Source: Ipomoea triloba
Lineage: Eukaryota > Streptophyta > Magnoliopsida > Solanales > Convolvulaceae
Assembly: GCF_003576645.1 (NCBI RefSeq)
Contig: NC_044916.1
Location: 7,522,633 to 7,586,632 of the forward strand
Direction: 5' to 3'
Length of the DNA: 64,000 bases
Shown: piece after piece, positions 44,621 to 56,508 of the stretch
Position numbering within the stretch: position 1 is the stretch's first letter
How the letters are laid out: every line of letters starts with the position of its first letter
Translations under genes and position numbers: made by a program
Notes under the pieces: generated by a model
What the model was told of the DNA's origin: nothing
Database searches by the model: none
The model's input: the letters and a program-made list of their open reading frames with translations, nothing else

Positions 44621-45754
44621 TGACAAAAAAAAAAGTTACTCTTTTATACGGAGTATTTATTACCTTATATGACGACTTATAAATAAAGTAAAACTAGCTC
44701 TTTATTTTAAGCGATTACTTGTAAAGTGATCAATTTTATTATGAGGTAATAAAGAATTTGTACAATAATCAAATATAAAAAAAATACGGAGTATTAAATA
44801 CAAATATACAATAATAACATGTCATATTATGAATATTTGTAGTGATTTGTGTATGAAAGTGTGAGATGAAAATTTGTAATGCTACTTTATACCTAAAATT
44901 AAACCGTGACATGTGTGCACATGGTAAACTTTTAGAGCATATCAGAGAAGTAGTTCTAAATTTGAGAAGTTATTGGCGCGACAGGAATCGTAAATTATTA
45001 AATAATCATTGAAGTTTTTGATGCCGTTTTCTAAACTGATGTTCATTATCAAACACCATGAAAGTCACATAAACTTGAAGTTAAATTGTACGATCTAAGA
45101 TTTTAAAAAAAATTATAGTTTCGATGGTCTTATAATAAGAAAATAGTCAATTTACTTCTTCAATTATATGCGTTATCCTTGAGTTATCAAAGTTGCAAAG
45201 GAATTAGTTGCTAAAATAATGAAAATATTTAGGTAAAAACTTGTGTAATCTTTGTCTGTTAGACAGTCCGGGTCAATATGAAAATGTAATACTTATATAG
45301 AAAAATGAAATACTAACAAGAATTTCTGATGTCTTCAATTAGATTATTTAAAATTTAATTACAACATAACATTATTTTTTAAAAAAATAATTCATCAAAA
45401 TATATAATTTATCCAACTAAAAGTTGAATTAAATTTTAAAAAATAAAGCATTTTACATATATAAAAGCATGTTCAAATATTATTGCTACCAATTAATTCT
45501 TAAATCATGAGAATTGAATTATTTTTAGGATTAGATAATACAATTGTGTATAATTGTCAAAGAATGCACATATTTAATTTTTTTTACCTACTTTAAAAAG
45601 TTTGGATATAATTGTCACACATCACAAATGTTTAGATTTTTTTTTTCTATCACTAAGCATGTGAAACATGAATTCTATAACAACAAAAACAACAACAACA
45701 ATAATTGTTAGTTGTTTCTATTGTGAATTGAGACATTTCCTTGAGTGAATAGTT
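44621..45754. other. Intergenic AT-rich DNA
   Basis: No gene is supported. A fragment at about 45237-45320 (AAAACTTGTGTAATCTTTG ... ATGTAATACTTATATAG) resembles part of the element at 14890. Confidence 0.4.
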
Positions 45755-46044
45755 GTATCGTTCTTGTTTTGGGATACAATCGATGTATGTAAATCTGATA
45801 AAGTAAAGTGAGAAAGATAATATTGGAGAGACAAGAATATAAGAGAGAGAAATATTTTATTAATATTTAGATAGACTATATGCTACACTGATGCATGCAT
45901 AGAGATCTCTATTTATGGAAGTAAGATACATACATAACCTCGACATTTGAAAGATAAAGTTGGAAGCAAAGTCTAGAAGGTCTCTATAATTGAGGTAATT
46001 ACGTCCAAATCCACTTGGACTCCAAGTTATTATATTATATAACA
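45755..46044 (-). mobile_element. Ty1/copia-type LTR (3' or solo), minus strand
   Basis: Read on the minus strand, TGTTATATAATATAATAACT begins just after AGTCCAATGTGGAG, a PPT-like junction typical of copia elements. It then has a TATA-like ATAAATAGAG and an AATAAAAT signal followed by CT-rich sequence. The copia pol tail at 46300-46440 lies in the correct position upstream. The distal LTR end near 45755 is approximate because no second LTR is present to compare. Confidence 0.55.
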
Positions 46045-46299
46045 CTCCACATTGGACTAATTATCATATGGATGTGCCCTTATGTGCCTTGTTAGAAAGC
46101 TTAGTAGGGAAAACGTAAAATAACCATACAGAATGAAAAAGTGTACAAGCTCAAAATCTTAGTGTTTCAGTGCCACCTCGTTAAAACCCCTTATAAAGTT
46201 AGGGAAACCCCGTGAAAAAAAAAATCAAGACAAAGAGAAAAAAGAGTGTATCGCACTGCAAATATGTTTACTCCCCTTTATTTGTAGACCTTTAGTCTT

Positions 46300-46440
46300 G
46301 CTTTTCAAGACTCCTTCTCAAACCTATTCCATAAAACAAGTTTCTCAGAAGTTGAGGTAGACAAATACTTAGTGAAAAGGTCGATCTGCGACTGCAATGA
46401 TCTCACTAAATGTAGTTTATTTAACATAAACTTTTTTTTA
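46300..46440 (-). pseudogene. Ty1/copia pol C-terminal fragment (RNase H tail)
   Basis: On the minus strand the frame reads KLHLVRSLQSQIDLFTKYLS and then TSTSEKLVLWNRFEKES*. This matches the end of copia polyproteins (HxxR...ADLFTKxLxxxxFxKL). It starts abruptly at about 46440, with the rest of pol missing. Between it and the LTR are about 255 bp of untranslated sequence. Confidence 0.7.
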
Positions 46441-46818
46441 GTGTTTTGGAGTTCATCTGTATGCTTCAATTTAAGATAAATATAAAATTAAGCGAAACCC
46501 TATTAAATGCTTCAAATTTGATTTGTTATTTGTTAATATTTGAATAATTAATTTGATTAATTAATTTTAAATTTGACTTAAATTTATATATTATAATTTC
46601 ATTTAGATTTATATATTATACCAGAGTTTTACCTATGTGGTGCTCTAGTTTTTTTTTTATAAATATTTTATTTTTATAAAAGTAATTTTTTAAAATTCAT
46701 TTTATATGTTGTGTTGGGGAAAACATAAATGACATCTCAAACCCCTAACTCGGTAACCAACCTAGATAGCTCAGGTAAGGAATGAATCAACCTTGCGATT
46801 GTTCTAAGACATTAATGA

Positions 46819-47140
46819 GCCTGTTTGGTAAATGGCTGTTAGCTGATAGCTGATAGCTGTTAATTGATTGGATTAGAAAGTATAATTAGTTGATAACATT
46901 AGCTGATTGTAGAAAGGTGTTTGGTAATTAGCTGTTAGCTGATAGTTGTTTGGTATAATTTTCTTTCTCAAAAAGCTAATTGAAAAAGTTGCTTTGAGTA
47001 GCCTTTTGAATTTTAGTATTTTGGAGTTACAAAAAGCTTATTAACCAAATACTTATATTGATTTTTTAACCAAGTCAAACAAGTAATAGTGATCAAATAA
47101 ATCAAAATTGACTGATAGGCTAATTATTTACCAAATAGCT
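46819..47140. mobile_element. hAT-like MITE
   Basis: The ends GCCTGTTTGGTAAATGGCTG and GGCTAATTATTTACCAAATA are inverted-repeat-like, with internal TTAGCTGATAGCTG/AAAAGCTAATT foldback words. This is the common plant CTGTTTGGTAAA family. The target duplication was not resolved. Confidence 0.6.
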
Positions 47141-47535
47141 CGACTCCAGTTATGGGAGGTTCGCCTAACGATAATATGATGTCAGTAGTAGTCTAAGGTC
47201 TTTCACAATAGATTAGTTCTTTGCACACATATTTAAGCTCCACCTAGGATTAGGAGGGAAGCAAAAAGAAAAAGAAAAACAAGAAAAAAAGAATAAAATA
47301 CAAAATGTCAGAAGAGAGAGAGAGACAGAATTGCATTTTGTTGCTTGTTTTTTTTAGGTGGGCCCCACAATATGTCAGAAAAATCCCAAACTCCTGCAAG
47401 TTATGTTTCTCTTCTCTCTCCTCTCTCTCTCTCATCCACCTCACCCATTTTTTCTTAAAATTTGGTCCAAAAGCTATCAATGGGGAAGGCTTAAGGGCCA
47501 GCAATTCTCCGGCAACACTATCACCACCAGTTCTT

Positions 47536-48018
47536 ATATCGTGGACCGTGGTCCTAAAACGACGTTGTTTCAGTAAGTGGGAGACGGAGCCCGTAATTGA
47601 CACTACAGTTCATCTCAAAAGATACTGCCTTACATTTGTTTTGATATTATTGAATGAAACTGTAGTTATATCGAAATGTAACTGTAGTTGTGTTGAAATG
47701 TAACTGCAGTGTATATGAACTGATACTGAATAACAGTTTCACATTTGTGTTTTATATTATCGAATGAAACTGTAGTTATATCGAAATGTAACTGTAGTTG
47801 TGTTGAAATGTAACTGCAGTGTATATGAAATATTACTGAATAACAGTTTCACATTTGTGTTTTTATATTATCGAATTAAACTATAGTTATATCAAAATGT
47901 AACTGCAGTTGTGTTGAAATGTAACTACAGTGTATATGAACTGAAAGTGAGTAGCGCGAATTCATCCGTCTGCTTTCATTAATCAAAACGACGTCATTTT
48001 GATGTGTGGTCCACAATG
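47536..48018. mobile_element. Element bounded by GTGGACC...GGTCC ends with 110-bp tandem repeats
   Basis: The left end GTGGACCGTGGTCCTAAAACGACG and the right end (CAAAACGACGTCATTTTG...TGTGGTCCACAATGC) are inverted. They resemble the GTGGACC-GGTCC-AAACGACG ends of the small MULEs at 55088 and 55886. Inside, 47636-47945 is a tandem repeat of about 2.8 copies of 110-111 bp (ACTGTAGTTATATCGAAATG, TGTAACTGCAGTGTATATGA, TAACAGTTTCACATTTGTG). It ends about 100 bp before the exostosin-like start codon, so it forms part of that gene's promoter. Confidence 0.55.
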
Positions 48019-48118
48019 CATTACGCATATATGCATTTCCCCGCCCTAATTCTACAGATACATATATATTTAGATAGATACAGTGACGCATGAATGTATA
48101 TGTTTAGAAATAGAGAGG

Positions 48119-49498
48119 ATGAGCAAGAAAGGTGAAGGTGAAGTAGAGGCTGGAGGAAAAGTACTTTATGCTTCGCTATGGATACTGTGTTTCGTGCTTT
48201 TCGCCTCAGCACTCGCGGTTATGTGTTTCAGAGATCCTGTTTTCCAACAATCGTCCGCCGTTGGAAAGTTCACCGGCGCCGGAAATAGAGCTTCTCTGCA
48301 GCCTCCGACCGCTTCGCTCGCCGGCGTTGGAAATTCCGACTCAGAGCCGCCGCCGCCGGAAAATAACAGCGTTACGGTGCAGTTTAATTCCACGGTGATC
48401 GGCGGCGGAGATAATTCAGCTTCTCCGCCTCCGTCTCCGGCTACTTCTCCCAAGGTCATCGATTCAATTGATCAGTAAAATACATCAATAATTCTATGAA
48501 TTTTTTGTTTTTTGGATATATAAAAATTTTACAGTAATGGATGAACTTTTACGACTCGATCTCTAGGTTTCGTTGAAGAGAAAGAACCAACGGGAGGAAG
48601 GATTGGCTCGAGCAAGAGCGGCGATTCTGAAAGCAGCTTCAACTGGGAACACGTCGGCGGATGCCATCTCCGGCGGGATCTACCGGAACGCCGGCGCATT
48701 TTATCAGTGAGTATTTGTTTTTTTGGAAATCATTAATTTCCGTTCATATGTTATGGAATGAAATTAATTGAGTAATTAAAGGCAATAAATTTTCCGAGAA
48801 AGGTAACGTATCTAGCAAATTCTGACTGCTCACATTCCATATTTGCATGGTGTGCGTGTATCTGTGTTTTTCAATTATTATTATTATTATTATCTTTGAA
48901 ATATTTTGACTTATTATATACAAAGATATTAATATAAATATACTCTGAGATTTGTATAAATAATTAACATTTTAGCTTTATTTTTATGAGTGCTACTAAC
49001 TTTGTTACAATACTGCTCCACCTCTCAATTTGGGAGATCTACTAGAGCAAAAGGTCATTGACATCATTGACAACAGTTTAGTTTTATAAGCTTTGTGTTA
49101 ATAATATCAGTCCCTTTTTGGACATTATAATATTATTGTAATTGAAAAATTATATGGTATTGTAGGTAACAATACTATATCATATCATTCATAAATTTGT
49201 ACTATGTATTTAGTAGCATAAAATAAGCTAAAATAGAAAAAATTTAAATTTACCAAATTACATTTACGACATCATCTTGTTCTCGATTTGATGAATACCT
49301 CATTTGACTTGGGTAATACCTAGGAGCAGGATGTTGCTATGGATCAAATATTAATTTGATTGATATTTTTTTAAAATAAAATTCATTACAATAATATTTA
49401 AACACTAAATTTAAATTTGAATTTCACCTCTTTTATTTTCACTGTGAGAGTGCAAACTCTTCTAAACATAGAGAGTCAGAGAGCCTCTAGAAATGGTA

Positions 49499-49556
<58 letters not shown>

Positions 49557-51928
49557 GAACTACAAAATTAATTTTTGTCAGTTTGAAAAAGAGGAGTGTT
49601 CCCTTTAGAGGCCTAACAGTCCACATGGTTTACTGCACAGGATGAAACATTGATTTGCTGTTCTAGTTATTTTCAGTAAAAAAAAAAAAAAATTTCAGAA
49701 ATTTATTTTTTATGCATAAACATTTTTCACTTTATTGCTTTTCCAAGAGAAATTAACTTTAATTTGGGCATTACAATTGGGGAATGAGTATAACAATTTA
49801 TAAAACTATAATAATACCGATTCAAGTAGTTCAAGGTCAAATCTTCCAACCATACGTTAAAGTAACAATTTGCAGACCAACTATTCTAAGCTACTAGGTT
49901 ATAACAATTACTATGAAGTTTTTCAATTAAACCTCTGAAACACAATTTAGATAAACTTCTAAAATACATTTTTTTTTTTATAGAAGAAGGGTTTTGAAAA
50001 TGCTATTCACCCCTAAACAATTTTCTCTCCTGATTTCACCTCGTGATATGACACTATTTGATTGGATACATTAATCTTTCAATTAAAAATTGGTAATAGT
50101 TCTACCAAGTTGAACTCATGTCAATTTCCATACTAAATGTTCACAATTTGAATTGTATTTTCATGATTGCCTGAAATTTATTTGTGAAGGAGTTACGAAG
50201 AGATGGAGAGAAGGTTGAAGGTGTACGTATACGAGGAAGGCGAGACGCCCTTAGTCCACGACGGGCCATGCAAGAGCATATATTCTAGCGAGGGAAGATT
50301 CATCGGCGAGATGGAGAGCGGCACCACACATTTCAGGACTCCAAACCCCAACTTGGCTCACCTTTACTTCATGCCTTTCAGCGTTGTTTCCATGGTGAGA
50401 TACATCTACAAGGACGACACCTACGATGTCACTCCTCTCAGACACTTCGTTTCCGACTATGTCACTGTCATTTCCAACAAACATCCTTTCTGGAATCGAA
50501 CTTCCGGCGCTGATCACTTCATGATTTCTTGCCATGATTGGGTACGTAGTACGCCTTTTGTCTTGAGTTTTCATGCCTGCAATTTTTTGTTTTTGGGTGA
50601 GGAGGGAACTTGCCATCACGTACTATCCGAGGGTGTGCACGGATTAATCCGCGCTTTGTGATTTTAACCGATAAAGGATCACAATGAGGTAAACAAGCTT
50701 AACTGGTTTGAAAATTAGAAAATGTTGAAAATTGAGGCTTTTAAACTAAACTGAATACCAAACCGACCCAATTCTGAACCGAATTTTTTCAAACTGAACC
50801 TAACTATAATGTTAATTCGAATGAAATCAATTTTTAATAACGAAATACCGATACAAAACCAAAACGAAAAAACTCAAACTGAATCTTGAAACGCCCACCC
50901 CTAGCTGGTTGACCATAACTGATTGACTTAAACCAAGAAGGCCAATAGACTACAGAGTCATATTTATACCCTTGTGGTTACAAGTCAGTAGCTTGACCAA
51001 CTTGGCTGAGTTGTCTATGCTCCGTATTTTTTCATGGACGAGAGAAAAGCATAGTCACTACCATATATAAGGAAGTAAACCCTACATTTTGGCTCTGACA
51101 AAAGACCATAAGAAAGTGGAACAGTTGCTCATAGTTAATTGACTTAAACCAAAAAAATCAATAGGTATACCCATGGGTAGTAACCTTATGAGTACTAACT
51201 TCGCTTTGGTTATCTGCAAATTTTTGCTGTTGAGTTATGTTGCTGTAATTAAATTGTTGCAGGGTCCCATGGCTTCTGAAGGCAATGCATTCCTCTACAA
51301 CACATCAATCAGGGTTTTATGCAACGCAAACTCTTCAGAAGGATTCAACCCACAGAAAGACGTGAGCCTACCGGAGATCAATCTCTACGGAGGCGAAATC
51401 TCGCCGGAGATCCAAACACCCCCACCGCCCAACGCATCAAGGCCCTACCTCGGCTTCTTCGCCGGCGGCATCCACGGCCCCATCCGCCCCATCCTCCTCC
51501 ACCATTGGAAAGACAAAGACCCAGACTTACGCGTCCACGAATACTTACCAGAGGGCCAAGACTACTACTCCTTCCTTTTGCACTCCAAATTCTGCCTGTG
51601 CCCTAGTGGATATGAAGTGGCTAGCCCTAGAATCCCCGAGGCCATTTACTCCGAATGCGTGCCGGTTATTCTGTCGGAACATTACGTTTTGCCGTTCAGC
51701 GATGTCCTCAACTGGGATGCATTTTCGATACAGGTTGAGGTTTCGGAGATTCCGAGGTTGAAGGAAATCTTGTCGGCTGTCACGGACGACAAGTACGTGC
51801 GGCTTAAGGAGGGGTTGAGGGCTGTCAGAAAGCATTTTGTGTTCAACCAGCCCGCGCAGAGGTTTGATGTTTTCCACATGATTTTGCACTCGGTTTGGCT
51901 AAGGAGATTGAATCTTAGCTTGGGGTGA
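48119..51928 (+). CDS. Exostosin-family (GT47) probable glycosyltransferase, four coding exons
   Basis: Exons 48119-48454, 48567-48706, 50190-50541 and 51263-51928 splice in frame to 497 codons plus stop, the usual size for At5g03795/At3g42180-like GT47 proteins. A short cytosolic N-terminus is followed by a single transmembrane helix (about residues 15-36, VLYASLWILCFVLFASALAVMC) and a Pro/Ser-rich stem, making a type II Golgi protein. The exostosin domain starts at YEEMERRLKVYVYEEGE and has HLYFMPFSVVSMVRY, IRVLCNANSSEGFNPQKDVS, YLGFFAGGIHGPIRPIL and the signature FCLCPSGYEVASPRIPEAIY with SECVPVILSEHYVLPFSDVL. Members are thought to build cell-wall polysaccharides; the acceptor cannot be told. 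The ATG at 48119 was preferred over upstream frame because it directly precedes the family-like N-terminus. The exon 1 donor is a weak AAG/GTCATC, so that border is least certain. Confidence 0.9.
49500..49552 (+). repeat. (AT)n microsatellite in intron 2 of the GT47 gene
   Basis: About 26 AT units within intron 2 (48707-50189). Confidence 0.95.
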
Positions 51929-52817
51929 TTATTATATTGTTGGGACTTAATTAGTTATTACTCGTTAAATCAGCACATCATTCCAAGAATTAGGGGGAAA
52001 ATATTGATACAGTCAATATAGGATCTTTAGGTCATCCATAGATTTTTCACTACATATACTTACAATTGCTAAAATCTAGTGTACTCCTTTGTTGCTTTCT
52101 GTGTATATCTATTGGGGACAATCAATTTGAAGCATTGGAAATACATGCAATTTAATACATTTATGAATTGAAGAAGAATGATTTTATTTAGTTTATCATT
52201 ATTATTATACTTGTAAGTTAGTTAGTCCACCGAGTATACTTGTAAGTTAGTTAGTCCATTGTACTTAGAGGGCCTCATATGGCAATTGTATAGTTCCTGC
52301 CTTCACTGAGGCTTGATTTCATGATCTCTCATTTAAGAGAGTTACTACATGTCACTTCACCACAAGGTCATTGGACTTTCCATCAATACTTGATAACCTT
52401 GATTGTTGTATGATTGTAGGAAAATTATTCTATATATTAGTTTACTTCTAGGAATTTTATCCCTAAGAAGATGAATTACAATTTTTGCATCATGCGAAAT
52501 TATTTTACTACTAGTATTTTAATACTAAATGTTAAAATATTTTTTAAAAAATTATTGTACATAATTTTTTTTAAAAAAATGTATAGTTGTAGAATTCATA
52601 TTATATTAAATAAAAGTATAGTTGATAATTTGAGTAATAATTATGGTATGATTAATATTATTAAAATAAAAAATTTAGATACTCTCAAAAAAATAAAAAA
52701 TTTAGATATGATATATTACTAAATATAATTATGGTAAGATTTAATTAAAATTTAATGAAATCAAACTTATTTATTATAATAGCATGTTTACATACATTAT
52801 TACATTTTAAGAATAAA
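51929..52817. other. GT47 3' UTR, SINE fragment and spacer
   Basis: The 3' UTR probably reaches about 52100-52160. At 52300-52376 there is a minus-strand SINE-like piece (TGACCTTGTGGTGAAGTGAC as box-A-like start, then ATGAAATCAAGCCTCAGTG as worn box B). The remainder to 52808 is AT-rich. Confidence 0.45.
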
Positions 52818-53999
52818 GGCAAAATGGTCAAATAGGTTCATGTACTATCATTGATTGTTCATCTAGCACCATGAATTAAAATATGGTCCATCTAGGTAAG
52901 TATACTCTTAATTATTTTTCATCTAGCATTTTTAGCCTATTTCTAACAAGTAACTCATCTAATTTGATGACATGGAAAAATAAAATTAGAAAAAATGGTG
53001 ACATGTTATTTATATGGATGTTTTGGATGATTTTTACTATATTTCATTAATGAAAAAAATAATTTCTTGCAATGAAATAGGGTAGAAATCAAAATTGTTA
53101 TATAAAGTTTAACTACATGAGTGTATGTATAGCGGAGTATTCACTATCATTCGGCGATGAGATTTCATGGAAATCGATATATGAAAAATTAAATTATTTT
53201 TATAATAACTTAAGATGTATTGTATTGGGTAAATTTTATTTTATTTTAAAAATAAATTAATATTTTTGGATTCTTGGATAATTGAATAACTTAAGATATT
53301 GTATTTTTGGATGATTTATTGGAATGAAATAGGGCAGAAATCAAAGTTGTTATATAAAGTTTCAACTACAATGTACTGTGTATGTATAGCGGAGTGTACT
53401 GTGTATGTATAGCGGGGTATTAAGTGTTGTTCGACAATGAGATTCCATGAAAATTGATATATAAAAATTAAATTATTTTTTTAAAAAATAATAAAATTTT
53501 CCCAGTATTCAGTGTTGTTCGACAATGAGATTCCATGAAAATTGATATATAAAAATTAAATTATTTTTTAAAAAAATAATAAAATTTTCCCAATATAATA
53601 TCTTAAGTTATTATATTTAATTTTAATATATCGATTTTTATGGAATTTCATTGCCGAACAACTTTGAATATCCTACTATACATACACAGTCGTGCAGTAC
53701 ACTGTAATTAAAACATTATATAACAACTTTGATTTCTACCCTATTTCAGTGCAAGAAATCATTTCCTCCATTAATGAAATAGGGTAAAATCATCCAAAAC
53801 ATTCATATAAATAACATATCATTTTTTATTATTTTATTTTTCCATGTCAACAAATTAGATGGGTTACTTGTTAGAAATAGGCTAAAAATGCTAAATGAAA
53901 TATAATGAGGAGTATAATGACTTAGATGGACCATATTTTAGTTCATGGTGCTGGATGAACAATCAGTGTTAGTACATGGGTCTATTTGACGCTTTTGCC
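52818..53999. mobile_element. MULE-derived foldback element, exact 9-bp target duplication
   Basis: The element is 1182 bp. Flanks AAGAATAAA at 52809-52817 and 54000-54008 are identical. TIRs of about 300 bp: left GGCAAAATGGTCAAATAGGT against reverse-complemented right GGCAAAAGCGTCAAATAGAC, continuing through TGATTGTTCATC, AGCACCATGAA, TAAAATATGGTCCATCTA and ACAAGTAACCCATCTAA-type sequence. The centre has further repeats (GTATGTATAGCGG(A/G)GTATT and GACAATGAGATTCCATGAAA, each more than once). Non-coding. Confidence 0.85.
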
Positions 54000-54403
54000 A
54001 AGAATAAAAGAAAAAAAATATTATGTATGCATGTATGTGCATCGTAATAATAATGGGAAAACATAACAAAGTTATAACGTCATGGATATTTTTGTCCATA
54101 AAATTGTATATTACAACTCTTATAGCATAATGTATACAAAAATTTAACAAACAAAAAGAAAAAAACAGACTTAAATCAAGGTATAACCTGGATTGAGACT
54201 TATTATGCCTGTAGATTTAGATTCCTAAGGAAGGTTTAATTGTTTAAACCGCACTATTAGGGTATCAATATTTCCGAAATACTTCCAAAAAATAGGTCCT
54301 ACTATTCTAACAACATAATTGTAATTTGTTAATATTTCCTTTACAACCCTGTAATTTCAATTTTTTTATAATAATAATAATAATAATAATATAGTATTAA
54401 AAA

Positions 54404-55735
54404 GAGTTAATTTCATAAATGGTCTTTCAACTATTAACTTTTACCAATTTTCGTCCTCAACTTTTAATTTGACCAAAGTTGATCCCTTAACTACTGATTT
54501 TGTACCAATTTTGGTCCTTCTGTTAAGTCTATGTTAAATAAGTGCTAAAACTGAGGGCAAAAATATAAAACTAAATATTTGAGCCTTTTATATATTACTG
54601 CAATGTAATATATACTCCGTAATTTTTTTTTTTTTTTTTTTTGTAAATTCTCTAACTGGATGTAGAGTGTTATTGTATATTTTATTGTTGCATTAGGTTT
54701 TTTTTTGTTTTGTTTTTTTTTTTTTGCTTTATTTGATAGCAAAAATGGTAGAAAAGGGCACCGGTATGTTATTATTATTATTATTTTTGCTTTATTCTGT
54801 GTTAATTTTTTACTGTTCTAATTTGTCATTTTTCTGGTTGAAAATTTGGTAATCAAAGTGATGGATGAGTTTAGTCCAAAAAAAATTATTACAGAGTATA
54901 TATTATATTGTAGTAATATATAAAAGGCTCAAATATTTAATTTTACATTTTTGCCCTTAATTTTAACACCTATTTAACATAAATTTAACAAAAGGACTAA
55001 AATTGGTACAAAATCAATAGTTAAGGGATCAACTTTGATCAAATTAAAAGTCAAGGACAAAAATTGGTAAAACCTATAGTCAAAAGACCAGTAGTTATGC
55101 CGTGAAGGTGGACCTGGGTCCAAAAACGACGCCGTTTTTTTTTTTTTTTTTAAAACATATTGGCCTGAAATGTGAAACACAAACTCTACATTCACATACA
55201 CTATACTATACTATACATTCACAATTTGTAAACTCCATATTCACGCATTACAGGATTATATGTTTAGTAACTATATATATTACCACTGTTATGCATTCAC
55301 ACATTCAAAACTCTATATTCACAGGTCCAATACTCCATATTCACAACTTGAGAACTCCACATTCACACATTACAGGGTTACAAGTTGCTAGAACTTCTTA
55401 ACTCTATTACAAATTCACACATGCATAACTCTACATTCACGATTTCTATATATACTTCATATTCACAATTTGAAACCTCCACATTCACACATTTCTGGGC
55501 AACTCTACATTCACACAATCATAAGTTTACATTCACGATTTCTATACTCTACATTAACACTTTGAAACCTCTACATTCACACATTTTTGGACAACTCTAT
55601 ATTCAGCAATATGTTTACTAATTAAAAAAAAAGAAAAAGACAAAACGACGTAGTTTTGGACCCAGGTCCACCTTGCAAGGTGGACCTGGGTCCACAACAT
55701 AATTTGCGTCAAAGGACTATTTCTGGAATTAACTC
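54404..55735. mobile_element. MULE-type element (GAGTTAATT family) with nested small MULE
   Basis: Flanks TATTAAAAA at 54395-54403 and 55736-55744 are identical. TIRs start GAGTTAATTTCATAAATGGT (left) and GAGTTAATTCCAGAAATAGT (right, reversed). They run about 200 bp through CAAAGTTGATCCCTTAACTA and GCTCAAATATTTA. The right TIR is split by the insertion at 55088-55707. Without the nested piece the element is about 700 bp and non-coding. Confidence 0.85.
55088..55707 (-). mobile_element. Small minisatellite MULE, copy 2 (inverted relative to copy 3)
   Basis: The element is flanked by GTCAAAAGA (55079-55087) and GTCAAAGGA (55708-55716), 8 of 9 matching. Removal restores the host TIR sequence. 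Ends read GTTATGCCGTG...GGTGGACCTGGGTCC on the left and GGACCCAGGTCCACCTTGCA ... CATAATTTGC on the right. The interior is about 20 degenerate units of the form CTCTACATTCACAATTTG, the reverse complement of the units in copies 1 and 3. No gene. Confidence 0.8.
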
Positions 55736-55885
55736 TATTAAAAATAACATTTAACTTTATCATATAATAGAAAATAGACTTTACGAGGAGATAGTGCCAA
55801 ATAGAGCAGTTGGCCCAACACAGGTCGACAAAAACGGGTCAAGCCCATTTTATATGCGTTTAGAAATTTGAATCCAATTCGTATG

Positions 55886-56499
55886 GGCAAATTATGCTGT
55901 GGGTGGACCTGGGTCCAAAACTATGTCGTTTTTGTTTCTCTTTCTTCTTTTTCTTTTTTTTTTTTTTTTAATTAGTAAACATATTGCTGAATATAGAGTT
56001 GTCCAAAAATGTGTGAATGTAGAGGTTTCAAAGTGTGAATGTAGAGTATAGAAATCGTGAATGTAGATTTATGATTGTGTGAATGTAGAGTTGCCCAAAA
56101 TGTGTGAATGTGGAGGTTTCAAATTGTGAATATGGAGTATAGAAATCGTGAATGTAGAGTTATGCATGTGTGAACCTGTAATAGAGTTAAGAAGTTCTAG
56201 CAACTTGTAGCCCTGTAATGTGTGAATGTGGAGTTCTCAAGTTGTGAATGTGGAGTATAGGACCTGTGAATATAGAGTTTTGAATGTGTGAATGTGGAGT
56301 TTACAAATTGTGAATGTAGAGTATAGTGTATGTGAATGTAGAGTATAGTTACTAAACATATAATCCTGTAATGTGTGAATGTGGAATTTACAAATTGTGA
56401 ATGTAGAGTATAGTGTATGTAAATGTAGAGTATAGTGTATGTGAATGTAGACCCAAGTCCACCTTGCAAGGTGGACCTGGGTCCACGGCATAACAACCC
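55886..56499 (+). mobile_element. Small minisatellite MULE, copy 3, exact 9-bp target duplication
   Basis: Flanks ATTCGTATG at 55877-55885 and 56500-56508 are identical. The left end is GGCAAATTATGCTGTGGGTG, the right end GTCCACGGCATAACAACCC. The interior is a long series of GTGTGAATGTAGAG(T/G)T-type units of about 21-30 nt. It is nearly the exact inverse of copy 2, about 180 bp away, so the two together form a foldback of about 1.4 kb. The open frames in it are repeat artefacts. Confidence 0.85.
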
Positions 56500-56508
56500 A
56501 TTCGTATG

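Noticed and set aside
55102..56496. Several 78-99-codon frames rich in His-Ser-Thr-Ile
   Set aside because: All are translations of the CTCTACATTCACA minisatellite units on one strand or the other.
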